Assembly: GCA_023634235.1 (NCBI GenBank)
Contig: JAMKCF010000125.1
Location: 153,771 to 217,770, forward strand
From: Pisaster brevispinus
Taxonomy: Eukaryota > Echinodermata > Asteroidea > Forcipulatida > Asteriidae
Length of the DNA stretch: 64,000 nt
Direction of reading: 5' to 3'
Shown here piece after piece: positions 34,327-46,300 of the stretch (positions within the stretch are counted from its first letter, which is position 1; the number at the start of each line of letters is the position of its first letter). Position numbers and translations under genes: made by a program. The notes under the pieces were generated by a model that was not told where the DNA came from, searched no databases, and saw only the letters and a program-made list of their open reading frames with translations.

Positions 34327-37300
34327 CTTTAACGCGTTTTTGCTGTCAAAGCGACAAAAACCAAATAAGGATGGTCAAATCACCCTCAAGGCAATATCGG
34401 ATCTGCACAAATTTAATACCACCGTAAAGCCCGTCTCAAGGGCTCTCTCTCCCGTGAATTTGGGCTCGCTGGCGATTCTGTAGGCGAGGCTAGCGGCCCG
34501 GATGTTAGGCCTACCCCTAACAGATATTGAAAAAACCTAGGGGCCGGCTGCGAAGCAAGTCTTGCCGGCCGGGGCAATGGCCCGAAATAAATTCGAGGTG
34601 AGTTTGGGAATAACTCCCGATCTAGGAGGGCTAGAGAGATGAATTTTTGACCTGGCTCTGCCTTAGGTATCCCTGCATCCGAAAATTAGACTTTTACGGC
34701 CGCTGCGGGCAGGCTTCACACCGGAAAAGACCGACAAGCGGGGACACTACAAACCCCCCGCAAAACATCTTTAACGCGTTTTTGCTGTCAAAGAGACAAA
34801 AACCAAATAAGGATGGTCAAATCACCCTCAAGGCAATATCGGATCTGCACAAATTTAATACCACCGTAAAGCCCGTCTCAAGGGCTCTCTCTCCCGTGAA
34901 TTTGGGCTCGCTGGCGATTCTGTAGGCGAGGCTAGCGGCCCGGATGTTAGCCTACCCCTAACAGATATTGAAAAAACCTAGGGGCCGGCTGCGAAGCAAG
35001 TCTTGCCGGCCGGGGCAATGGCCCGAAATAAATTCGAGGTGAGTTTGGGAATAACTCCCGATCTAGGAGGGCTAGAGAGATGAATTTTTGACCTGGCTCT
35101 GCCTTAGGTATCCCTGCATCCGAAAATTAGACTTTTACGGCCGCTGCGGGCAGGCTTCACACCGGAAAAGACCGACAAGCGGGGACACTACAAACCCCCC
35201 GCAAAACATCTTTAACGCGTTTTTGCTGTCAAAGAGACAAAAACCAAATAAGGATGGTCAAATCACCCTCAAGGCAATATCGGATCTGCACAAATTTAAT
35301 ACCACCGTAAAGCCCGTCTCAAGGGCTCTCTCTCCCGTGAATTTGGGCTCGCTGGCGATTCTGTAGGCGAGGCTAGCGGCCCGGATGTTAGGCCTACCCC
35401 TAACAGATATTGAAAAAACCTAGGGGCCGGCTGCGAAGCAAGTCTTGCCGGCCGGGGCAATGGCCCGAAATAAATTCGAGGTGAGTTTGGGAATAACTCC
35501 CGATCTAGGAGGGCTAGAGAGATGAATTTTTGACCTGGCTCTGCCTTAGGTATCCCTGCATCCGAAAATTTGACTTTTACGGCCGCTGCGGGCAGGCTTC
35601 ACACCGGAAAAGACCGACAAGCGGGGACACTACAAACCCCCCGCAAAACATCTTTAACGCGTTTTTGCTGTCAAAGCGACAAAAACCAAATAAGGATGGT
35701 CAAATCACCCTCAAGGCAATATCGGATCTGCACAAATTTAATACCACCGTAAAGCCCGTCTCAAGGGCTCTCTCTCCCGTGAATTTGGGCTCGCTGGCGA
35801 TTCTGTAGGCGAGGCTAGCGGCCCGGATGTTAGGCCTACCCCTAACAGATATTGAACAAACCTAGGGGCCGGCTGCGAAGCAAGTCTTGCCGGCCGGGGC
35901 AATGGCCCGAAATAAATTCGAGGTGAGTTTGGGAATAACTCCCGATCTAGGAGGGCTAGAGAGATGAATTTTTGACCTGGCTCTGCCTTAGGTATCCCTG
36001 CATCCGAAAATTAGACTTTTACGGCCGCTGCGGGCAGGCTTCACACCGGAAAAGACCGACAAGCGGGGACACTACAAACCCCCCGCAAAACATCTTTAAC
36101 GCGTTTTTGCTGTCAAAGAGACAAAAACCAAATAAGGATGGTCAAATCACCCTCAAGGCAATATCGGATCTGCACAAATTTAATACCACCGTAAAGCCCG
36201 TCTCAAGGGCTCTCTCTCCCGTGAATTTGGGCTCGCTGGCGATTCTGTAGGCGAGGCTAGCGGCCCGGATGTTAGCCTACCCCTAACAGATATTGAAAAA
36301 ACCTAGGGGCCGGCTGCGAAGCAAGTCTTGCCGGCCGGGGCAATGGCCCGAAATAAATTCGAGGTGAGTTTGGGAATAACTCCCGATCTAGGAGGGCTAG
36401 AGAGATGAATTTTTGACCTGGCTCTGCCTTAGGTATCCCTGCATCCGAAAATTAGACTTTTACGGCCGCTGCGGGCAGGCTTCACACCGGAAAAGACCGA
36501 CAAGCGGGGACACTACAAACCCCCCGCAAAACATCTTTAACGCGTTTTTGCTGTCAAAGAGACAAAAACCAAATAAGGATGGTCAAATCACCCTCAAGGC
36601 AATATCGGATCTGCACAAATTTAATACCACCGTAAAGCCCGTCTCAAGGGCTCTCTCTCCCGTGAATTTGGGCTCGCTGGCGATTCTGTAGGCGAGGCTA
36701 GCGGCCCGGATGTTAGGCCTACCCCTAACAGATATTGAAAAAACCTAGGGGCCGGCTGCGAAGCAAGTCTTGCCGGCCGGGGCAATGGCCCGAAATAAAT
36801 TCGAGGTGAGTTTGGGAATAACTCCCGATCTAGGAGGGCTAGAGAGATGAATTTTTGACCTGGCTCTGCCTTAGGTATCCCTGCATCCGAAAATTTGACT
36901 TTTACGGCCGCTGCGGGCAGGCTTCACACCGGAAAAGACCGACAAGCGGGGACACTACAAACCCCCCGCAAAACATCTTTAACGCGTTTTTGCTGTCAAA
37001 GCGACAAAAACCAAATAAGGATGGTCAAATCACCCTCAAGGCAATATCGGATCTGCACAAATTTAATACCACCGTAAAGCCCGTCTCAAGGGCTCTCTCT
37101 CCCGTGAATTTGGGCTCGCTGGCGATTCTGTAGGCGAGGCTAGCGGCCCGGATGTTAGGCCTACCCCTAACAGATATTGAACAAACCTAGGGGCCGGCTG
37201 CGAAGCAAGTCTTGCCGGCCGGGGCAATGGCCCGAAATAAATTCGAGGTGAGTTTGGGAATAACTCCCGATCTAGGAGGGCTAGAGAGATGAATTTTTGA

Positions 37301-40300
37301 CCTGGCTCTGCCTTAGGTATCCCTGCATCCGAAAATTAGACTTTTACGGCCGCTGCGGGCAGGCTTCACACCGGAAAAGACCGACAAGCGGGGACACTAC
37401 AAACCCCCCGCAAAACATCTTTAACGCGTTTTTGCTGTCAAAGAGACAAAAACCAAATAAGGATGGTCAAATCACCCTCAAGGCAATATCGGATCTGCAC
37501 AAATTTAATACCACCGTAAAGCCCGTCTCAAGGGCTCTCTCTCCCGTGAATTTGGGCTCGCTGGCGATTCTGTAGGCGAGGCTAGCGGCCCGGATGTTAG
37601 GCCTACCCCTAACAGATATTGAAAAAACCTAGGGGCCGGCTGCGAAGCAAGTCTTGCCGGCCGGGGCAATGGCCCGAAATAAATTCGAGGTGAGTTTGGG
37701 AATAACTCCCGATCTAGGAGGGCTAGAGAGATGAATTTTTGACCTGGCTCTGCCTTAGGTATCCCTGCATCCGAAAATTAGACTTTTACGGCCGCTGCGG
37801 GCAGGCTTCACACCGGAAAAGACCGACAAGCGGGGACACTACAAACCCCCCGCAAAACATCTTTAACGCGTTTTTGCTGTCAAAGAGACAAAAACCAAAT
37901 AAGGATGGTCAAATCACCCTCAAGGCAATATCGGATCTGCACAAATTTAATACCACCGTAAAGCCCGTCTCAAGGGCTCTCTCTCCCGTGAATTTGGGCT
38001 CGCTGGCGATTCTGTAGGCGAGGCTAGCGGCCCGGATGTTAGGCCTACCCCTAACAGATATTGAAAAAACCTAGGGGCCGGCTGCGAAGCAAGTCTTGCC
38101 GGCCGGGTCAATGGCCCGAAATAAATTCGAGGTGAGTTTGGGAATAACTCCCGATCTAGGAGGGCTAGAGAGATGAATTTTTGACCTGGCTCTGCCTTAG
38201 GTATCCCTGCATCCGAAAATTAGACTTTTACGGCCGCTGCGGGCAGGCTTCACACCGGAAAAGACCGACAAGCGGGGACACTACAAACCCCCCGCAAAAC
38301 ATCTTTAACGCGTTTTTGCTGTCAAAGAGACAAAAACCAAATAAGGATGGTCAAATCACCCTCAAGGCAATATCGGATCTGCACAAATTTAATACCACCG
38401 TAAAGCCCGTCTCAAGGGCTCTCTCTCCCGTGAATTTGGGCTCGCTGGCGATTCTGTAGGCGAAGCTAGCGGCCCGGATGTTAGGCCTACCCCTAACAGA
38501 TATTGAAAAAACCTAGGGGCCGGCTGCGAAGCAAGTCTTGCCGGCCCGGGCAATGGCCCGAAATAAATTCGAGGTGAGTTTGGGAATAACTCCCGATCTA
38601 GGAGGGCTAGAGAGATGAATTTTTGACCTGGCTCTGCCTTAGGTATCCCTGCATCCGAAAATTAGACTTTTACGGCCGCTGCGGGCAGGCTTCACACCGG
38701 AAAAGACCGACAAGCGGGGACACTACAAACCCCCCGCAAAACATCTTTAACGCGTTTTTGCTGTCAAAGAGACAAAAACCAAATAAGGATGGTCAAATCA
38801 CCCTCAAGGCAATATCGGATCTGCACAAATTTAATACCACCGTAAAGCCCGTCTCAAGGGCTCTCTCTCCCGTGAATTTGGGCTCGCTGGCGATTCTGTA
38901 GGCGAGGCTAGCGGCCCGGATGTTAGGCCTACCTCTAACAGATATTGAAAAAACCTAGGGGCCGGCTGCGAAGCAAGTCTTGCCGGCCGGGGCAATGGCC
39001 CGAAATAAATTCGAGGTGAGTTTGGGAATAACTCCCGATCTAGGAGGGCTAGAGAGATGAATTTTTGACCTGGCTCTGCCTTAGGTATCCCTGCATCCGA
39101 AAACTAGACTTTTACGGCCGCTGCGGGCAGGCTTCACACCGGAAAAGACCGACAAGCGGGGACACTACAAACCCCCCGCAAAACATCTTTAACCCGTTTT
39201 TGCTGTCAAAGAGACAAAAACCAAATAAGGATGGTCAAATCACCCTCAAGGCAATATCGGATCTGCACAAATTTAATACCACCGTAAAGCCCGTCTCAAG
39301 GGCTCTCTCTCCCGTGAATTTGGGCTCGCTGGCGATTCTGTAGGCGAGGCTAGCGGCCCGGATGTTAGGCCTACCCCTAACAGATATTGAAAAAACCTAG
39401 GGGCCGGCTGCGAAGCAAGTCTTGCCGGCCCGGGCAATGGCCCGAAATAAATTCGAGGTGAGTTTGGGAATAACTCCCGATCTAGGAGGGCTAGAGAGAT
39501 GAATTTTTGACCTGGCTCTGCCTTAGGTATCCCTGCATCCGAAAACTAGACTTTTACGGCCGCTGCGGGCAGGCTTCACACCGGAAAAGACCGACAAGCG
39601 GGGACACTACAAACCCCCCGCAAAACATCTTTAACGCGTTTTTGCTGTCAAAGAGACAAAAACCAAATAAGGATGGTCAAATCACCCTCAAGGCAATATC
39701 GGATCTGCACAAATTTAATACCACCGTAAAGCCCGTCTCAAGGGCTCTCTCTCCCGTGAATTTGGGCTCGCTGGCGATTCTGTAGGCGAGGCTAGCGGCC
39801 CGGATGTTAGGCCTACCCCTAACAGATATTGAAAAAACCTAGGGGCCGGCTGCGAAGCAAGTCTTGCCGGCCGGGGCAATGGCCCGAAATAAATTCGAGG
39901 TGAGTTTGGGAATAACTCCCGATCTAGGAGGGCTAGAGAGATGAATTTTTGACCTGGCTCTGCCTTAGGTATCCCTGCATCCGAAAATTAGACTTTTACG
40001 GCAGCTGCGGGCAGGCTTCACACCGGAAAAGACCGACAAGCGGGGACACTACAAACCCCCCGCAAAACATCTTTAACCCGTTTTTGCTGTCAAAGAGACA
40101 CAAACCAAATAAGGATGGTCAAATCACCCTCAAGGCAATATCGGATCTGCACAAATTTAATACCACCGTAAAGCCCGTCTCAAGGGCTCTCTCTCCCGTG
40201 AATTTGGGCTCGCTGGCGATTCTGTAGGCGAGGCTAGCGGCCCGGATGTTAGGCCTACCCCTAACAGATATTGAAAAAACCTAGGGGCCGGCTGCGAAGC

Positions 40301-43300
40301 AAGTCTTGCCGGCCCGGGCAATGGCCCGAAATAAATTCGAGGTGAGTTTGGGAATAACTCCCGATCTAGGAGGGCTAGAGAGATGAATTTTTGACCTGGC
40401 TCTGCCTTAGGTATCCCTGCATCCGAAAACTAGACTTTTACGGCCGCTGCGGGCAGGCTTCACACCGGAAAAGACCGACAAGCGGGGACACTACAAACCC
40501 CCCGCAAAACATCTTTAACGCGTTTTTGCTGTCAAAGAGACAAAAACCAAATAAGGATGGTCAAATCACCCTCAAGGCAATATCGGATCTGCACAAATTT
40601 AATACCACCGTAAAGCCCGTCTCAAGGGCTCTCTCTCCCGTGAATTTGGGCTCGCTGGCGATTCTGTAGGCGAGGCTAGCGGCCCGGATGTTAGGCCTAC
40701 CCCTAACAGATATTGAAAAAACCTAGGGGCCGGCTGCGAAGCAAGTCTTGCCGGCCGGGTCAATGGCCCGAAATAAATTCGAGGTGAGTTTGGGAATAAC
40801 TCCCGATCTAGGAGGGCTAGAGAGATGAATTTTTGACCTGGCTCTGCCTTAGGTATCCCTGCATCCGAAAATTAGACTTTTACGGCCGCTGCGGGCAGGC
40901 TTCACACCGGAAAAGACCGACAAGCGGGGACACTACAAACCCCCCGCAAAACATCTTTAACGCGTTTTTGCTGTCAAAGAGACAAAAACCAAATAAGGAT
41001 GGTCAAATCACCCTCAAGGCAATATCGGATCTGCACAAATTTAATACCACCGTAAAGCCCGTCTCAAGGGCTCTCTCTCCCGTGAATTTGGGCTCGCTGG
41101 CGATTCTGTAGGCGAGGCTAGCGGCCCGGATGTTAGGCCTACCTCTAACAGATATTGAAAAAACCTAGGGGCCGGCTGCGAAGCAAGTCTTGCCGGCCGG
41201 GGCAATGGCCCGAAATAAATTCGAGGTGAGTTTGGGAATTACTCCCGATCTAGGAGGGCTAGAGAGATGAATTTTTGACCTGGCTCTGCCTTAGGTATCC
41301 CTGCATCCGAAAATTAGACTTTTACGGCCGCTGCGGGCAGGCTTCACACCGGAAAAGACCGACAAGCGGGGACACTACAAACCCCCCGCAAAACATCTTT
41401 AACGCGTTTTTGCTGTCAAAGAGACAAAAACCAAATAAGGATGGTCAAATCACCCTCAAGGCAATATCGGATCTGCACAAATTTAATACCACCGTAAAGC
41501 CCGTCTCAAGGGCTCTCTCTCCCGTGAATTTGGGCTCGCTGGCGATTCTGTAGGCGAGGCTAGCGGCCCGGATGTTAGGCCTACCTCTAACAGATATTGA
41601 AAAAACCTAGGGGCCGGCTGCGAAGCAAGTCTTGCCGGCCGGGGCAATGGCCCGAAATAAATTCGAGGTGAGTTTGGGAATAACTCCCGATCTAGGAGGG
41701 CTAGAGAGATGAATTTTTGACCTGGCTCTGCCTTAGGTATCCCTGCATCCGAAAACTAGACTTTTACGGCCGCTGCGGGCAGGCTTCACACCGGAAAAGA
41801 CCGACAAGCGGGGACACTACAAACCCCCCGCAAAACATCTTTAACGCGTTTTTGCTGTCAAAGAGACAAAAACCAAATAAGGATGGTCAAATCACCCTCA
41901 AGGCAATATCGGATCTGCACAAATTTAATACCACCGTAAAGCCCGTCTCAAGGGCTCTCTCTCCCGTGAATTTGGGCTCGCTGGCGATTCTGTAGGCGAG
42001 GCTAGCGGCCCGGATGTTAGGCCTACCCCTAACAGATATTGAAAAAACCTAGGGGCCGGCTGCGAAGCAAGTCTTGCCGGCCCGGGCAATGGCCCGAAAT
42101 AAATTCGAGGTGAGTTTGGGAATAACTCCCGATCTAGGAGGGCTAGAGAGATGAATTTTTGACCTGGCTCTGCCTTAGGTATCCCTGCATCCGAAAATTA
42201 GACTTTTACGGCAGCTGCGGGCAGGCTTCACACCGGAAAAGACCGACAAGCGGGGACACTACAAACCCCCCGCAAAACATCTTTAACGCGTTTTTGCTGT
42301 CAAAGAGACAAAAACCAAATAAGGATGGTCAAATCACCCTCAAGGCAATATCGGATCTGCACAAATTTAATACCACCGTAAAGCCCGTCTCAAGGGCTCT
42401 CTCTCCCGTGAATTTGGGCTTGCTGGCGATTCTGTAGGCGAGGCTAGCGGCCCGGATGTTAGGCCTACCCCTAACAGATATTGAAAAAACCTAGGGGCCG
42501 GCTGCGAAGCAAGTCTTGCCGGCCGGGGCAATGGCCCGAAATAAATTCGAGGTGAGTTTGGGAATAACTCCCGATCTAGGAGGGCTAGAGAGATGAATTT
42601 TTGACCTGGCTCTGCCTTAGGTATCCCTGCATCCGAAAACTAGACTTTTACGGCCGCTGCGGGCAGGCTTCACACCGGAAAAGACCGACAAGCGGGGACA
42701 CTACAAACCCCCCGCAAAACATCTTTAACGCGTTTTTGCTGTCAAAGAGACAAAAACCAAATAAGGATGGTCAAATCACCCTCAAGGCAATATCGGATCT
42801 GCACAAATTTAATACCACCGTAAAGCCCGTCTCAAGGGCTCTCTCTCCCGTGAATTTGGGCTCGCTGGCGATTCTGTAGGCGAGGCTAGCGGCCCGGATG
42901 TTAGGCCTACCCCTAACAGATATTGAAAAAACCTAGGGGCCGGCTGCGAAGCAAGTCTTGCCGGCCCGGGCAATGGCCCGAAATAAATTCGAGGTGAGTT
43001 TGGGAATAACTCCCGATCTAGGAGGGCTAGAGAGATGAATTTTTGACCTGGCTCTGCCTTAGGTATCCCTGCATCCGAAAATTAGACTTTTACGGCCGCT
43101 GCGGGCAGGCTTCACACCGGAAAAGACCGACAAGCGGGGACACTACAAACCCCCCGCAAAACATCTTTAACGCGTTTTTGCTGTCAAAGAGACAAAAACC
43201 AAATAAGGATGGTCAAATCACCCTCAAGGCAATATCGGATCTGCACAAATTTAATACCACCGTAAAGCCCGTCTCAAGGGCTCTCTCTCCCGTGAATTTG

Positions 43301-46300
43301 GGCTCGCTGGCGATTCTGTAGGCGAGGCTAGCGGCCCGGATGTTAGGCCTACCCCTAACAGATATTGAAAAAACCTAGGGGCCGGCTGCGAAGCAAGTCT
43401 TGCCGGCCGGGGCAATGGCCCGAAATAAATTCGAGGTGAGTTTGGGAATAACTCCCGATCTAGGAGGGCTAGAGAGATGAATTTTTGACCTGGCTCTGCC
43501 TTAGGTATCCCTGCATCCGAAAACTAGACTTTTACGGCCGCTGCGGGCAGGCTTCACACCGGAAAAGACCGACAAGCGGGGACACTACAAACCCCCCGCA
43601 AAACATCTTTAACGCGTTTTTGCTGTCAAAGAGACAAAAACCAAATAAGGATGGTCAAATCACCCTCAAGGCAATATCGGATCTGCACAAATTTAATACC
43701 ACCGTAAAGCCCGTCTCAAGGGCTCTCTCTCCCGTGAATTTGGGCTCGCTGGCGATTCTGTAGGCGAGGCTAGCGGCCCGGATGTTAGGCCTACCCCTAA
43801 CAGATATTGAAAAAACCTAGGGGCCGGCTGCGAAGCAAGTCTTGCCGGCCCGGGCAATGGCCCGAAATAAATTCGAGGTGAGTTTGGGAATAACTCCCGA
43901 TCTAGGAGGGCTAGAGAGATGAATTTTTGACCTGGCTCTGCCTTAGGTATCCCTGCATCCGAAAATTAGACTTTTACGGCCGCTGCGGGCAGGCTTCACA
44001 CCGGAAAAGACCGACAAGCGGGGACACTACAAACCCCCCGCAAAACATCTTTAACGCGTTTTTGCTGTCAAAGAGACAAAAACCAAATAAGGATGGTCAA
44101 ATCACCCTCAAGGCAATATCGGATCTGCACAAATTTAATACCACCGTAAAGCCCGTCTCAAGGGCTCTCTCTCCCGTGAATTTGGGCTCGCTGGCGATTC
44201 TGTAGGCGAGGCTAGCGGCCCGGATGTTAGGCCTACCCCTAACAGATATTGAAAAAACCTAGGGGCCGGCTGCGAAGCAAGTCTTGCCGGCCCGGGCAAT
44301 GGCCCGAAATAAATTCGAGGTGAGTTTGGGAATAACTCCCGATCTAGGAGGGCTAGAGAGATGAATTTTTGACCTGGCTCTGCCTTAGGTATCCCTGCAT
44401 CCGAAAATTAGACTTTTACGGCAGCTGCGGGCAGGCTTCACACCGGAAAAGACCGACAAGCGGGGACACTACAAACCCCCCGCAAAACATCTTTAACGCG
44501 TTTTTGCTGTCAAAGAGACAAAAACCAAATAAGGATGGTCAAATCACCCTCAAGGCAATATCGGATCTGCACAAATTTAATACCACCGTAAAGCCCGTCT
44601 CAAGGGCTCTCTCTCCCGTGAATTTGGGCTTGCTGGCGATTCTGTAGGCGAGGCTAGCGGCCCGGATGTTAGGCCTACCCCTAACAGATATTGAAAAAAC
44701 CTAGGGGCCGGCTGCGAAGCAAGTCTTGCCGGCCCGGGCAATGGCCCGAAATAAATTCGAGGTGAGTTTGGGAATAACTCCCGATCTAGGAGGGCTAGAG
44801 AGATGAATTTTTGACCTGGCTCTGCCTTAGGTATCCCTGCATCCGAAAATTAGACTTTTACGGCCGCTGCGGGCAGGCTTCACACCGGAAAAGACCGACA
44901 AGCGGGGACACTACAAACCCCCCGCAAAACATCTTTAACGCGTTTTTGCTGTCAAAGAGACAAAAACCAAATAAGGATGGTCAAATCACCCTCAAGGCAA
45001 TATCGGATCTGCACAAATTTAATACCACCGTAAAGCCCGTCTCAAGGGCTCTCTCTCCCGTGAATTTGGGCTCGCTGGCGATTCTGTAGGCGAGGCTAGC
45101 GGCCCGGATGTTAGGCCTACCCCTAACAGATATTGAAAAAACCTAGGGGCCGGCTGCGAAGCAAGTCTTGCCGGCCGGGGCAATGGCCCGAAATAAATTC
45201 GAGGTGAGTTTGGGAATAACTCCCGATCTAGGAGGGCTAGAGAGATGAATTTTTGACCTGGCTCTGCCTTAGGTATCCCTGCATCCGAAAACTAGACTTT
45301 TACGGCCGCTGCGGGCAGGCTTCACACCGGAAAAGACCGACAAGCGGGGACACTACAAACCCCCGCAAAACATCTTTAACGCGTTTTTGCTGTCAAAGAG
45401 ACAAAAACCAAATAAGGATGGTCAAATCACCCTCAAGGCAATATCGGATCTGCACAAATTTAATATCACCGTAAAGCCCGTCTCAAGGGCTCTCTCTCCC
45501 GTGAATTTGGGCTCGCTGGCGATTCTGTAGGCGAGGCTAGCGGCCCGGATGTTAGGCCTACCCCTAACAGATATTGAAAAAACCTAGGGGCCGGCTGCGA
45601 AGCAAGTCTTGCCGGCCGGGGCAATGGCCCGAAATAAATTCGAGGTGAGTTTGGGAATAACTCCCGATCTAGGAGGGCTAGAGAGATGAATTTTTGACCT
45701 GGCTCTGCCTTAGGTATCCCTGCATCCGAAAATTAGACTTTTACGGCCGCTGCGGGCAGGCTTCACACCGGAAAAGACCGACAAGCGGGGACACTACAAA
45801 CCCCCCGCAAAACATCTTTAACGCGTTTTTGCTGTCAAAGAGACAAAAACCAAATAAGGATGGTCAAATCACCCTCAAGGCAATATCGGATCTGCACAAA
45901 TTTAATACCACCGTAAAGCCCGTCTCAAGGGCTCTCTCTCCCGTGAATTTGGGCTCGCTGGCGATTCTGTAGGCGAGGCTAGCGGCCCGGATGTTAGGCC
46001 TACCCCTAACAGATATTGAAAAAACCTAGGGGCCGGCTGCGAAGCAAGTCTTGCCGGCCGGGGCAATGGCCCGAAATAAATTCGAGGTGAGTTTGGGAAT
46101 AACTCCCGATCTAGGAGGGCTAGAGAGATGAATTTTTGACCTGGCTCTGCCTTAGGTATCCCTGCATCCGAAAATTTGACTTTTACGGCCGCTGCGGGCA
46201 GGCTTCACACCGGAAAAGACCGACAAGCGGGGACACTACAAACCCCCAGCAAAACATCTTTAACGCGTTTTTGCTGTCAAAGAGACAAAAACCAAATAAG

